Source: Desmodesmus armatus
Taxonomy: Eukaryota > Chlorophyta > Chlorophyceae > Sphaeropleales > Scenedesmaceae
Assembly (NCBI GenBank): GCA_007449985.2
Contig: VIIQ02000064.1
Span: forward strand, 392,626-456,625
Direction: 5' to 3'
DNA length: 64,000 bases
Numbering within the stretch: the stretch's first letter is position 1; each line of letters starts with the position of its first letter. Shown one piece after another: positions 11,323 through 23,524 of this stretch. Under the pieces are notes generated by a model. The model was not told the DNA's origin, did no database searches, and saw nothing but the letters and a program-made list of their open reading frames with translations. Both the position numbers and the translations under genes were made by a program.

Positions 11323-14139
11323 TCAGTGCATGCACCTGTCAGCGATCTGCTCGTCTGTCTCTGCCTCATCGAAGGCCTTCACCTCCACAGTGGGCTTGCG
11401 CGCAACAGCGGGCTTGGAGCCTGTGGCAGGGGGGAGGCAGGAAAGGGGGGGCGGGGGCGTAGTGAGGAGTTAATGATGATGGCGTAAACATGCATACTGC
11501 CACTACTACCAGTGCAGAGGAGAAGTGCAGCCAGGGCGCGGGAGGCTGGAGAGGGAGCCCAGGGCACCAGTGCAGAGGCAGGGCTGGTTGAGCTAGGTAC
11601 ACTGGACTCCTGCATGTGTGCAAGACAGGCCTGGCGCATGTGCCGCGGGGACGACACAGCAACACAGCAATGCACTTTACATCGGATGCCTCAGCCAATC
11701 AATGAGCCACCAGACGCTCTGGAATGCTGTGTTGAGCCCCAGCTTTCTCACCCTTGTGTGCAGCCGACTCTGGTGCTGCTGCCGCCCCTGTCGCCATGTT
11801 TGCCCCGTCTGTTGGCTCGATGCTGCGTGGCAGGTCTGCCTCTGTGAGTGGTGCTGAGGCCAGGTGCACCCAGGCGGGGTGCAGGGCGCGGATGGGCTTC
11901 AGGGCACGCCACACGTTGATGCCCACCTTCATGCCACCACCCATGCCGATCTGAGGAGGTGGGGGGGGGGGGCGCAACAGCACGGGGGGAAGGGCCATCC
12001 GGGATGGAAAGGTTCAGTTGAGGGCGCTCTGCTGTATTGTTGGTGGCAACCAAATTAGCCAATGCACCAAGTTGGGAAGTATTTGACAAGACAATGCAGG
12101 GTGCTCTGCACTCCACCCACACTGTGGATGATCCAAGCCTTGGAGTCCAATCATCAGGTTCTAATATGGTCTAGTGGTGCTGCCCAGGCCAGCACCTTCA
12201 CTAGAGCCGTGACGGCTAAACCTAGTTCTAGGCAATGTAATGTTCAACAGCGAGGCTCCCTACATGGCGCAGCTGCTGGCACAATGTGTAGTCCTGGACT
12301 GTGCTGCCTACAAAGGCGCTGTGCTTGTGGCTGCCATCAAAACCATCAAATGATGGTGTCCACACAGCACAACACAGCATCCTTCCACCCACCTGCATGA
12401 TCTGCTGCCCCTTGGCCACGGCCCCCACGGTCTCCATGTAAGCCATGACGTACCATGTTGTGCTGCAGCTGGTGTTGCCGTAGTCACGCAGGGCTGCAAA
12501 GCTGGGCAGCAGTGTGGAGGCGGGCAGGGACATGCCGGCCTGCACTGCCTTCAGGACAGCATAGCCACCTGCAGAAGCAGCAGCAGTAGTACTGAGTTGC
12601 AGCCATACTGACAGTGACCCTTTGCCCTACTACAAGCTTGGCGGCCCGAGGCAGCTGCTGTTGCCGCAGCGTAAGCAGCCGGAGCAGCAGCAACAGCAGT
12701 AGGGTTGCCAACAGCAGCAGCGGCTGGCACTGCCACCAGCAGACCTACCTCATAGAACAACTTGTGACAGTGGTTCGTGCCCTCCCACCAGCCTTGGGTG
12801 GCAGCAGGGTCACATGTTGCACATCAGCTCGCCCCCTTCAATGACCCAAACGGACCCCCCCCCCCCTGCTCCCTTTCCTACTGGCTGCTTACCTGCGTGG
12901 ATGGCAAAGTGGTTGACTGTTGACTTTGTGTAGTCGGGCTTGTAGCTCTCTGAGGTCAGGCCCAGCTTCTGTGACACCACGTGGGAGGCCGCCTCAGCAT
13001 ACTGGGTCCAGCTCATGATCTGCAGTTGCAAAAGGCAGGGGTGGGCGCACCAATCCGTGTGGGTTTGCCCGCCCGCCCCCAGCAACTCCGTACTACAACC
13101 TGTACACAGGAGGCAGGGGTACGTTTACCCCCGCCCCCTGTGTGTCTCAAGCCCCTGTCTGTGTCCCTTACCTTTGGTGTGATTGCGGTGAGTGCCATCT
13201 GCAGTGCCTTGCCTGCCTCAGCAGCAACATTCTTGCCCAGGTACACACCATTGACACCATCGGGGTCGGGACCCCAGCTCATGCAGCTGCAAGGTATGAA
13301 CAGGGTGGGGGGGAAGGGGGGGAGGGGGTTGTTGACAATGAGGTCGTCTTGTGAGGGGAAGGGGGAGCTGGTACAAACAGGCAGAGCGCCCCACAAACAG
13401 ATTGCTGCACTGAGGGTGCCTTGGTGACGGGCTGGTGGTGACAGAGGGCAGTGGGCACTCTCACACTGTGAAAGCTGTCTTTGCTGTGGGCTGTGCTGGC
13501 CCTGTGCTGATCATGATGGCTTCTCGTAAAACGGGGGATGCTGAGGTCAATGATGCCGGGTCGCTCACCCGTAGGACTCATCTGTCTGGCCAGTGTGGAC
13601 ACGTGCGGTGTGCATCAGTTGGTACCTGAGGGCAGCAGAGCACAAGTCAGTGAGGATCATACAATGATCGTGAATCAATGGACCTCAGCAGACTGGCAAG
13701 ATCACCTCCAAGGTAACTGAAAGCTTGAGTGACCCAACAACAAATTGACACTGTGCCAGCGCTACATCACAGCTCCAGTACTGCACAGCTGTTCCCAAAG
13801 GACATGGGCAAGAGTGCTGCACTACTCTGCGCAAGTAGTCCAGCCCGTACTGCATGCTCCAAGCCCCCCCCCCCCCACCCCGCCCCCCACCACCCTTCTG
13901 CTCCCCCACTAGCTCTCACTTTGCTGTGCGTGCATATTGCCTCATGTTAGACAGCAGTGCCGCTGCCCCTCCCATCCTGAAGATGCAGTTAGCCACCATG
14001 TACTGCTTGTGCTTGCCCGGGTAGTAGGCGTAGGTGGTGATCTCAGCAGGGACAAACAGCGCAATGGAGTTGGGGCGGGCCTGAAGCAGGTCGCGGATGA
14101 GACCGATGGCAGTCACGCCGTTGCCACAACCCATACCTT

Positions 14140-14188
<49 letters not shown>

Positions 14189-16562
14189 CAGTAGCACGTT
14201 TCGTCAGCGGCAGGTGGTTTGAGCAATAACTCACAACAAGCTGGCGCGTGGATTTGACGGCATCCCGTGACTACAGAGCACGTTCCTGTCGTGACATTTC
14301 CATCAGCAAGGGCTGCACAGCACAGCCTGTGCCTCGCTCAAACGCCTCTACTGCAGTGCACACACCATGAATGTCAGTCCGAGTCCAGGTGTACGTCCTA
14401 AAAAGGGGTGCGTGGGCTTGTGCTGTGTGTTGTCGTGCATTGCTACTGACTCCCCCTCCCCCCCCCCCCCCCCCCCGGGTGGTGTACTACACCTGCACGC
14501 ACGAGCCCACTACCATGGCATGTTTGTAGGTCCGCCCTAGTCGCGGGTCCTACAAGACATGCCATGCTCGTGTGCTCAAAATTTCTGTGTGTTGCTCACC
14601 CCCGGGTAGGGGCCCACAATTGAGTGGTGTACTACTAGTCGGACGGTCCTACACACTTGCAAGTGGTGCACTAGGATCGTCTTACGTATACGGTTGATCA
14701 ACCTGACACTGAGCTCCTGACCGTCACGAGTGCCTGAAGCAGATATGTGTCACACAGGGGCTGGTAGGGATCAGCCACTGTCTGACCGCACAGGGGTGAT
14801 GGGTTCCCTCAAGATGCCATGCTATCTGCCGCTTCGGGCAACAGTGATTCACTCACCCCCCAGGTGGTACGTCTGTATGTCGCTGCGCAGCTTGAAGTGG
14901 TTGACCAGCATGGAGGCCAGGCTGGGTGTGGGGCAGAAGATGCTGCAGTTGGTCACCAGGATGTCTACCTGGGAGGGGTGAACACCTGCAGGGGGGGGGG
15001 GGGCAGGCAGCATCAGCAGTAGCAGCAGCATGAGGCCACCTCGGGTGCTCAGAGCTGCAGGACAACTCAAGTTTGTTCAGCAGGTGCTGGCGGTAGAGAT
15101 GCAATGATCATCATCTCACGCGCTTTAAGTGCCACATGCAATGCAGATTCTGCTATGCTTGCCTCCTTCCTGTGCTGGCACTGCTCCGAGCAGTCCCGAA
15201 GGATGCTTATACAGTTGTTGGGGGGGGGGGTGCCAAGGACTGGCACATGCATACATCCCTTCCTTTGTCTCTAAACGTAGGACACAGCTTGCCCCCTCCC
15301 TTCAAATTTCACCTCATACTCCTGCCTGCCTCTTGCCCTACCGTCTGCTCCCCCAAACATCACCCACCTGTCTTTGCCAGCAGCTCGCTGACGGCCCCCG
15401 TCATGACCTGCTTGGCCTCAATCAGGGCAGTGGCCATGTCGTTCACAGGCTGGATGGCACGGCAGCACAGCACGGTACAGCAGGGGGCGGGGCATGTCAG
15501 ACGCTATGCATACATGTGCATGTGTGTGTGAGCAGTTGGTGCTGTCTGCTTGGAGCGAGACAACACAAAAGATACATGTACGCGGAATGTGACCGTGAAC
15601 AGTCAGAAGAGTCAAGCATGGCATGGAGGCGGCTCCACTGCCGGCAGTGGTAGCAACTGTCACACAAGTGCCCATAGCTACAGTTTGGGCATTCACTGAT
15701 GGACTGATTTAAGTTGATCCACATGATAACACAATCCCCTCGGGGGATGGGGGTGGACGTAAGAATCTGGTCTACCAGAGCGGCTGTGTTCAATCGTGGT
15801 TGAGACTGGTGGGTGGGCAGCGCAACGACTCCTTTTCCAAAGGAACGGCAGCCGTCCCACCCAGCTCGCCGTTGTTGCTGCCTGCACTCCAAGCACCGCT
15901 TACCTCCGCTGTGTGCTCTGGGTGAATGGCTGGTGGCAGGAAGGTTCCCTTCTGGCTGAGTCCTGAGCGCTGCACCACCTTCACCATGAACTCACGCATC
16001 TCAGGGCTGTAGCTCTGTGTGTGTGTGGGGGGGGGGGTGAGGGATGCGAGGGAGGGTCGGAACAGACAGGAAGGAAATGTCAGTCGGGGCACCAGGCAAG
16101 GCATGGTTGTAGTGATGCAGCAGCCACAGAGCTGGCCACAATGCTGATGAGGCTAGTGCGCAAAGTGTTACAGCCACTACAGAGGCATGCATGCTGGTTT
16201 GTGCTTTCATACAGATGTGGAAGAGTTGGCCCTCACCCCCTCCTCCTTTTTTGGTCAACCCGGTGTAGGTGGTGCAAACCACCGCAGGGGAGACAACTTA
16301 TGAGGTTCACCTGGCTCGACCCTGGTGGACATTGCCATTGCTGTTTGGAACAAAATGTCCATGTAACATACTCCCCCCAAAAGGCACCTTCCTCAGGCTC
16401 CCCACCCCCCTTGGGACACAGATTCAGTCAGCCACTCACGCTCCAGCTTTGTGCCTTGACCTCTGCAACTGCCCTGTCCAGCTTGTACTCCTCAGGAGGC
16501 TTGTACACTGAGAAGTCCACCAGGTAGACGGGGTTGGGGTGGTGGGAGGTGAGCAGCGCCAT
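11323..16562 (-). CDS. KCS: 3-ketoacyl-CoA synthase (FAE1/KCS type), very-long-chain fatty acid elongation
   Basis: It condenses malonyl-CoA with acyl-CoA, the first and rate-limiting step of the ER elongase. Eleven exons: 16440-16562, 15904-16014, 15368-15449, 14857-14985, 13920-14136, 13569-13625, 13172-13286, 12893-13019, 12393-12568, 11752-11950 and 11323-11420, together about 477 residues with no frame break. Order of landmarks: NPVYLVDFSVYKPPEEY; a helix ending SELLAKTG; VDILVTNCSIFCPTPSL, with the nucleophilic cysteine; GGMGCGNGVTAIGLIRDLL; NCIFRMGGAAALLSN; YQLMHTARVHTGQTDESYG; HFAIHAGGYAV with the catalytic histidine; YGNTSCSTTWY with the catalytic asparagine; QIGMGGGMKVGINVW near the C terminus. 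The triad is intact. Plant enzymes have two transmembrane segments before VYLVDF; here the only ATG in the exon sits 11 codons upstream, so either an N-terminal exon is unseen or the protein is unusually short at its N terminus. A charged tail of about 70 residues follows the family core. Confidence 0.93.
14138..14183 (-). repeat. (CTG)n tract abutting the 3' splice site of a KCS exon
   Basis: On the sense (minus) strand a run of about a dozen CTG units ends in CTGCAAG directly before the exon that begins GTATGGGTTGTGG. The repeat forms the whole region where a polypyrimidine tract would be expected. Confidence 0.75.
14500..14572. repeat. Imperfect hairpin within a KCS intron
   Basis: The arms at 14515-14530 and 14549-14565 pair over about 16 bases with a single bulged base and an 18-base loop. 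The outer heptamer CACGAGC (14500-14506) pairs with GCTCGTG (14566-14572), leaving an 8-base bulge on the left arm. Similar GTGGTGTACTAC strings lie outside the hairpin near 14480 and 14622, which could mark a small inverted-repeat element. It lies between two well-supported exons and is not coding. Confidence 0.6.
16248..16378 (+). mobile_element. 3' terminal fragment of a LINE-like element (KCS intron)
   Basis: About 125 bases from TTTGGTCAACCCGGTG to CCATGTAACATACTCCCCC match 57328-57450 with only scattered differences and one small indel. The second copy directly follows a reading frame with the zinc-knuckle signature of non-LTR retrotransposons. Here only the 3' end is present, in the opposite orientation to the host gene, consistent with a strongly 5'-truncated insertion. 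Confidence 0.6.
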
Positions 16563-17738
16563 ATCTCCTGGCTCCTGTCCTTGCTGCTGTCAGTTGGAGA
16601 CTTGGGGCACAACCTGTGCAGCAAGCACACCGGAGCCCTCAAATAAGCTCAGATGGCTTAATCTGGGTTATTTTGAGCAAGGATCGTTGTTTGCTGTTCA
16701 GCGAGGTTGCAGGCTTCGCCAGGAGCCGAAGACACCGACACTCACAGTGCTTGGGTGCTGACGTAAGAACCTTTTGTTGTGCGGGAGGCTCAATTCAAGG
16801 TGCCACGCACTGTAAGAGACCCACTGTGCGTTCTGGAGAGCGACAACGAAGGTCCACCAACCGGTCGGTTGACCAAGGTTGCCCGCCAAGGATCCGAACA
16901 CAGCTTCGCAGCAGCGTCTGCCACACACATTATGCTGCAAAGTGACATAGTATGCCATTTGGCTATTTCTGCCATCTATACGTTCGTTTTCTTTGACATG
17001 TACCGCCTGCCCAAGAACGTCGTGTGCTTCGCTCACGGACCTGCGTGGCGTGTATAAACAGCTGAAGTAAATAAATACCGTTTCATTTACATTGACAAGG
17101 CTGAACAGGCTGTGTTGGGACTTGGGTGGACCCACGTGGCAACCGTCGATCAAGAGTTGCCGACCAGTCCGTAAATGTACAGAGTGATCGACACAACAGC
17201 CCGACTAAGAAGGCAACACTAAGGAAGTTGCCCAAGCGCACCTGCATGTAAAGACACAACAACTATCCACTGGCCTTGCACCCTGCAGGGTGGTTGCGCA
17301 AAGCTGCATCCAGCCCTTGCAAGGGCACGCAACCAACATCTCAACCATCCTTCCACCATGTCGCACTGAGACATGGAATGCAGCAGTCCTGCCCTGGCTT
17401 ACTGTCTACGATCCCGCCCACAAGCCCTCCCGTATAGGATTGCTTTGCCAATGGCCAGGAGAACAGCCAGCTGCCCTTTAAAAACAACCGGCAGCGTGGG
17501 GCTATTTGGGTCGTACATCCTGCACAAACATACTCCCGTGAAAAAAGAACCAAGGAAAACACAAAAAGAAGAATGCAGGGTTCAGTGGCACACCCAAGGT
17601 GGCCAGCAACCGTGCGCAGTCACAGCAGCGAGCGCCCCGGCAACCCAGTTGTTGCAGCTACAGTCACTGCACATGTCCTGCCAAAAAGGAGCCTGACAGC
17701 TCCAAATGATGATTACCCGGACCCACAAAGACACCCTT

Positions 17739-17925
17739 GAAAAAGCAAGACATGCAGGCAACAGCAAACACTGTTTGCTGTTGTGTGACACTCACGCCAT
17801 TAGGAGAACATGCAGCAAACACTCACACAAAAAGCAAGACATGCAGGCAACAGCACACCTTGTACCTAAAAAAAACAGCACACGCTTTACGCAATAAAAA
17901 GACATGCAGGCAACAGCAAAACACT
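17739..17925. repeat. Short direct repeats with core AAGACATGCAGGCAACAGCA
   Basis: The core occurs near 17747, 17838 and 17909, each time preceded by A-rich sequence and followed by CAC-rich sequence. Spacing is about 90 bases then 70 bases. It is non-coding. Confidence 0.7.
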
Positions 17926-18099
17926 CACGCATTAGCATAAGCTGTCGTTTGGCGCACAGCCAAACACACCACCTGCACTGTACAGTGCCAATACCATGCT
18001 GAAAGGAGTTGCCTCAAGCCCACAAGCACCATGTCGACACACGATTTATTGCACCGATACTGTCATGACAGCATGACCTCAGCAATACCACACTCATAC

Positions 18100-18460
18100 A
18101 TGCCAAGATGAATTGTGTCAGCACAGCAGGTGCGTGCACCAGACCAACCGCCAAGCAAAAGAGAAAGCCACAACAGCCACAACAGCCCGTCGACACATTT
18201 CATGTGTGCATCAAACGGCATGCAGCTCACCCACTGAGCCCACTGGTCAGTTGCCCTCAAAGCATATACCATACTCATAATTGCCAGGGTCAGTTGTGTC
18301 CACCCGGCCCGCAGGTATGTGCAATAGGCAAAGCCAAGCCAGCCGCCAAGCTCGAAAACGAGAAAGCCCCAACAGCCCACTCTCCAGACACTTCATGTAT
18401 GCACCAAATGCCATGCATGCATGGCATGCAGCCCACCCACTGAGCCCACTAGTCAGCTTG
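18100..18460. repeat. Diverged tandem pair of about 200 bases
   Basis: Two adjacent copies share the order AATTGTGTCAGC/AGTTGTGTCCAC, then CCGCCAAGC, GAGAAAGCC, CAACAGCCC, TTTCATGTGTGCA/CTTCATGTATGCA, and CCCACTGAGCCCACT. The second copy has a short ATGC expansion near 18412-18428. Confidence 0.65.
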
Positions 18461-18589
18461 CCCTTTAAGGGTCTTGAGCGTCTCAAAGTGGTGTGTGTGT
18501 GTGTGTGTTGGCAAACCCCCTGATGGCATGATCGTCCTGCCCACATGTGACTGATGGGGGTGACCCCAAAAAGCATGCAGCATGGATGA

Positions 18590-19410
18590 CTCAGCCACCA
18601 ATCTCAATCAGCAAGAAGCCCTACTTCTTGAGGTGCAACGGTTGCAGCCACGACAGCAGTAGCAGTCACGGTGCGGTGACATACACACGTAACAGACGGG
18701 ACGGGGAAGACATGAGAGTCAGGCAAACAACACGCGTCGCACAGCATATGCCCAAGTGTTGCCTGCTTCACAAGACCACTCAGCAGCCGCCATGTCCAGA
18801 CATTCCCACACGACCTGTACATGGACCTGGTACATTTGGACACTGTACTGCAAGCACGCACGCACCTGGTCAACATGTTTACGTCAGGGACCTCAGACAG
18901 GCTGTCAACAGGTCGTGGCATCAGGAAGAACCTTTCATGCATACCCCGCTGGTTGTCACGAGCACAGCACAGGGATACACACACGCACAGTGCGCCAATG
19001 ACTCAGCAACCAATCTCATCAGACAAAGACAACCTCTTTCTTGAGATGCAATGATTGCAGCCAAGACAGCAGTAGCACTCACGGTGCGGTGACATACACA
19101 CGTAACAGACGGGACGGGGAGCAAAACATCGGAGTCAGGCAAGCAACACATGCCACACATGCTCAAGTGTTGCCTGCTGCTGCACAACACCACTCAGCAG
19201 CCGAAATATCGCAAACAAATACACACCACCTGTACATGCACCTGATATATTCTGACACTCAGGCTGTACTTCAAGCAGGTACTTGGTCAACGTGATGACG
19301 TCAACATGTACTGTCAACAAAATGTGACAACATCAGGAAGATCCCCGGGCCAAGGTTGTCATAAGCAAAGCACAGCAGCGCAGTGTGCCTATGCAGACAA
19401 GCACTCACGA
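18590..19410. repeat. Tandem duplication with a period near 410 bases
   Basis: Copy one starts near ACTCAGCCACCAATCTCA (about 18590) and copy two near ACTCAGCAACCAATCTCA (about 19000). Both share CACGGTGCGGTGACATACAC, GTAACAGACGGGACGGGG, GTGTTGCCTGCT, CACTCAGCAGCCG and a CATCAGGAAGA block in the same order. A third partial copy is suggested near 19540-19575 (ACACATGTACAGGCACACA then TGCGCCGATGAC). The minus strand of each copy keeps a fairly long open frame, but the two translations diverge in a non-protein-like way. Confidence 0.75.
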
Positions 19411-21522
19411 CCCATGCGACTGACAACACCCGACTGCATCATGCAGTCCTTAATCTCAAAAGCACAAACCCATGGCTCTGTCAACATGAGTCAACCCCAT
19501 AGAGCTGCTTTCATCCTGCTGAGTAGTCAGCAGCACAGGACACACATGTACAGGCACACATTGCGCCGATGACAAACACATTCCCACATGGTGTGAGGTC
19601 TGCTGCGTAATGCCTGACACCTGGATAGACACCAACACTGTTGTCCAGGTGGCACCTGGATAGAAAAACAGAACCTTGCACACAGGGCCACAGCCATTGA
19701 ACTTGCTGACACATGCAACCACACTTCCGCAGTCGGGCTGGTGAACCCCATACTTAATTCTGTCACACACACCAAAACAAGCACGTCAACCTTGAGCAGG
19801 CAGTTGCAGGTTGGTGCCTGGCCGGTCAAAACAAACCTCACGATAAATAAGACCCACCCATAAAATGCACCCACTGCGCAGCACCGTCGATGGAGCAGCG
19901 GGCATACCCTGCGTCCACAGCCGAACCCTGTTGCCTGTACAGATATTGCTGGTGCCCTGCTCCCCTTGCCCCAGCAAACGAGGCAATTGAGAAACCCAGC
20001 CGATCTCCCAGGGCCCGCATCAGGAGGTAGACAGGACCATTTGGGGCTCAGCAGCACATCTTAATTGTGAGCAGCACACAAACATATACAAATGCCAAGC
20101 CGGTCAACGGGCCGTTGCACATCCACCAGCAGACCTTGGCAGCAACGCAGAGCTCCCAGCAAAACACACTTGTTGGTGATGCCACTATAACCTGATGCAT
20201 GCCACCACAAAGCTTGGCCTGCTCTGAATGGCAAGACGACACTACAAGAGGACTTCCCAAGCGGAATAAGATCTTACTGTCGCGCACAGAGCGCCAAGAG
20301 CGCCAAGAACCACCAACAAGCCTGCCTGGCAACATCCTGTTGTTGGCTGGACTACAGCCACAACGAACGCCTATGAACATCACAACAGCAAGGGGCGCTA
20401 GTGGCTAGTGCCCCTCATATGATCAGCTGCAGCACAAGCGGTGGCTTCAGAGGGCAACAAAGAGTGCATGCGCTGTCCGCTGAGCCAAAAAACTCGAGCA
20501 GCGATTTGTGAGCTCAGCTCAAAACAGAAAAACAAGCAGCAAGAAGCACACATGCAGTGCCCAGTCCTGCATCTACGGCCAATTGCTGTGGCCAAAAAAG
20601 CCCAAACACCCTTCGATTCACCTGGGACAAAGCAGAAAGACCTTGCAAGCAGTCATCCACTCGCTGCGCTAATGTACCATGCAAGGAAACTGCCACAAAA
20701 ACCAAACCCCTGAAGCAGCATACGGCAGCGCAGAGCCAATCCCCAGTCGCAGGCAGCCGTAACACATCCTGTACCACTCAAGAGTGGCGATCACGAGCCA
20801 TCAGGCACACTGTCTCCCAGACCATTCAGACCATTCATACATCAGCATAACCCCACAGAACCAAGACTTTCATCAGCATGCTGCCCAAAACCCCTACAGA
20901 TCCATACGCCCAAACCCCAAGCCAGACCGAACATACTCCCTGACCTGAAGCCCCCCTGATGCAATCACCTCATGCATGCGACCAGCCGCAGGGAGTGAAA
21001 CCAAATCACAGTGCTTCCCAGGTGGCTACACATGCCAAACCACAGCCATCTCGCCAGTCTTGACTGCGTCAGCAGTGTATTTGCCGATCCCACACAATCA
21101 TGCCATGTCAGCCAGACGACAGTGTGCTCAGGATAAGGGTGGCCTTGAAACGGCCAGGAGGGAGCATCCCAGTGCACGCCCCCCAAGCGCAAGGAGTCCT
21201 ATGGAGGGTGATCGTCAAACATCTGAATCACTGAGTAACACGCCCCCCAAAACAAGCACCTGAGAGTTTCTTACCACACCACTTCCACATGCACAACCAC
21301 GGCCATAATGGCACCGTCCACTGAGTGCCCTGTGACTCAGGTCAATCCCACACAGTCACGCCGCATCAGCAACACAACACTGCCATCCACAATCAAAACA
21401 GTGGCCATGACGGATGCGCACAGCAGTGCTTATACCCCCCTGGGTCAAAGCAATGCCACCAGACACGTTGAAGCTCAGTGTCTGATACTGTCACAAGCGC
21501 CAAGCAGACAAGCACAAACGGC

Positions 21523-21527
21523 TTACA
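21523..21527 (-). promoter_or_regulatory. Candidate poly(A) signal TGTAA for the membrane-protein gene
   Basis: TTACA on the plus strand reads TGTAA on the minus strand, about 140 bases after the stop codon at 21665. Confidence 0.5.
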
Positions 21528-21664
21528 GTTGCAGCCGGCATTCTCATATCCACAGGAGGTCACAATTTGACAGGGTGCACACCCCACATCACACCTTACC
21601 ATCACTCCACGCCACACCTTACCGCACATCCACCTTGCGCAACACCGTTCAAATGCTGTGAAGT

Positions 21665-23524
21665 TCACACTACGAGACACACCTCACCAGCCTTTGCCAC
21701 TGCCAGTGCCAGCAGCGCCATGAACGGCACGTACACCAGCACACCAAGAAGAACGCACAGCTGCTGCTCAACCACCCCAAGCCGCAACCACCAGAAGGAA
21801 TCTATGGCACAGGGAAACAGACTGAGCAGTATGCAGCCCTGCTCACGCTGAGGGACCGCAGCCAGACTAGCAAAGGGTTGTCTGTTGTAAACCAGCACAA
21901 GCACCAGCACCAACAGCAGGGCCAATACACCAGCTGCCCCAAGCAGCACCTGGAGCCCCAGGCGCCAGCTGCTGCGCCCTGTAGCATGCTCATCGCCATC
22001 GACCTGCTGCTGTGCCGGCAGCCCGGCCACGCTGCTGTAGCTGGTGCTGGCGCTGCTGCCCTGCTTTGTGCTGCACAGGCTGCTGCGGCAGCTGTCAGCG
22101 CACGCCTCCTGCAGAGGTGTGCTGTCGAAGCTGCAGGTGTTGCTGCTGCTGCCACAGCCCTGCGCGCAAGATGACGCTGCACTGTGATAGCTGCTGCTGC
22201 TGCTGTCACCATCGCTGCTGGGTTGCGCAGCAGCAGCAGCAATTGCGGGACCAGACAGACCGCGGCCAGCAGCACCAATGCTACTAAGGATCCTCCTGCT
22301 CCTGCTGATGCCCACCGATGACGCATGGCTACCTACAGGCTTAGCCCTGGCCGGGCTTCCGGCCAGATTCAGCACGAAGCGCGCGCAGGTTGCTGCAGCA
22401 GCAGCAGGCCCGCCGGCCCATGCGAGGGCCTGCGTTTCCTGCAGGCGCTGCTCTGCCGCGGCCATTGCGTGTGTGTGCAGGTTGGCGGCGACAGCGCTTG
22501 CTAGCAGCCAGCTGATGGTGCTCCAGCAGCCGTGGTGGCCGAGGAACTCCAGCACACCCAGCAGCAGGCCCGCTGCAGCATTGACAAGGGTATGGTCAGG
22601 CACCCCATGATCAGAGCATTATATAATATAAAGCTTGAGATTGGATGTACGGCATGGTCGTCGCTCAGTTTTGACATGCTGTGCTGGCCTTGCACCATGG
22701 GAAGACTTGTATGTACTAGACGCCTGCCAGGCAATCAACAAACCCTGCACACATGGTTGCCACCACCATCACTGCAACACAGTACTGTACAGTACAGGAA
22801 TTGGGGACAAGGTCCCAACGGGTGCTTGACATACCTGCTGCGTGTGCTGGCAGGCACCCGGGGCGTCCTGCAGTGGCGTCCTGCAGGGACCGGATGTCCC
22901 ACAGCAGGACCTGGTAGTGACCAGACCAAGTGAGCTTGCTGGCTATGTCCTGCAGCTGCGCAGGGTCCATGCGGTCGGTTTTCCCGCCCAAATGGAGCTC
23001 CTGCTGCACCACCTCCTGCATGGCTGTGAAGACAGCGTTCATCTCCGCCTGCACTGCTGCGTTGGGCGCCACCAGCACAGGTGCAAACGCATGCAGCTCA
23101 GGAGGGGCTTCTGCGCTGCTGCTGCTGGCACTGCTGGAGCATACAGCGATGCTCTGCACACCAGGGCTATCTGGCCGGATACGGGCCCTGCAGTAGCATT
23201 CCAAGGGGCACCAGCGACACGGCACAGTGTAAGCAAGGGGTTGGTGGGTGTCCAAGACTGCACCAGCTTGGAGTACGGATGGCAAGCCAAAACAAGAGGT
23301 CAGCAGAATGTGCAACTTGCTGAGAAGTATACATTACGTAGCAGGATGGAGGTATGACCGCACCTGAGAGCCATGTCCTGCATGCCAGCGTTGATGTGTC
23401 CCAGCTGCATGTCGATCACTGACGCTGTCCCAGCAGGCTGGCTTTCCCCTGCTGCAGGACACATGTGCACCAGCCATTCTGATCCTTTACTTTGAAGGTG
23501 TCCTTCGGGGAGTGCTAGGTCTAT
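21665..23524 (-). CDS. Predicted multi-pass membrane protein, unrecognised
   Basis: Three exons join in phase: 23364-23524 (ending in MQDMALR), 22835-23187 (beginning ARIRPDSPGVQSIAV) and 21665-22572 (beginning AGLLLGVLEFLGHHGCW). At least one more upstream exon is likely, because the first one opens after an acceptor-like AG; the first internal ATG is near 23463. The middle exon is amphipathic and probably soluble (NAVFTAMQEVVQQELHLGG). The last exon has a weakly hydrophobic start, a long Ser/Ala/Gly-rich linker with several cysteines, then a strong hydrophobic segment (VLLGAAGVLALLLVLVLVLV) and two more hydrophobic stretches before the stop. I cannot assign a family. The TGTAA signal at 21523 fits the 3' end. 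Confidence 0.58.

Larger units (their letters stand above)
16563..21664. other. Five-kilobase gene-poor region rich in C and A on the plus strand
   Basis: No frame in this stretch resembles a protein; the open frames are short and follow the repeats. The plus strand is visibly rich in C and A over long distances, the mirror image of the G/T-rich introns and UTRs seen in plus-strand genes, so the region may be transcribed from the minus strand, for example as 5' exons of the KCS gene, a long 3' UTR or a non-coding RNA. It holds three tandem repeat families, listed separately. Around 16640-17100 the composition is more balanced and may hold the KCS promoter. Confidence 0.5.

Noticed and set aside
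13920..14136. Reading the GMGCGNGVTAIGL exon as part of a bacterial-type ketoacyl synthase cluster
   Set aside because: Intron structure and the HAGG and GNTS motifs identify a eukaryotic FAE1-type KCS; there is no polyketide or bacterial context.
18604..19193. Minus-strand cysteine-rich frames (126 and 90 codons) in the tandem repeats
   Set aside because: The two frames are copies of the same non-coding unit; their differences include indels and they lack exon borders. Codon use is unlike that of real exons nearby.
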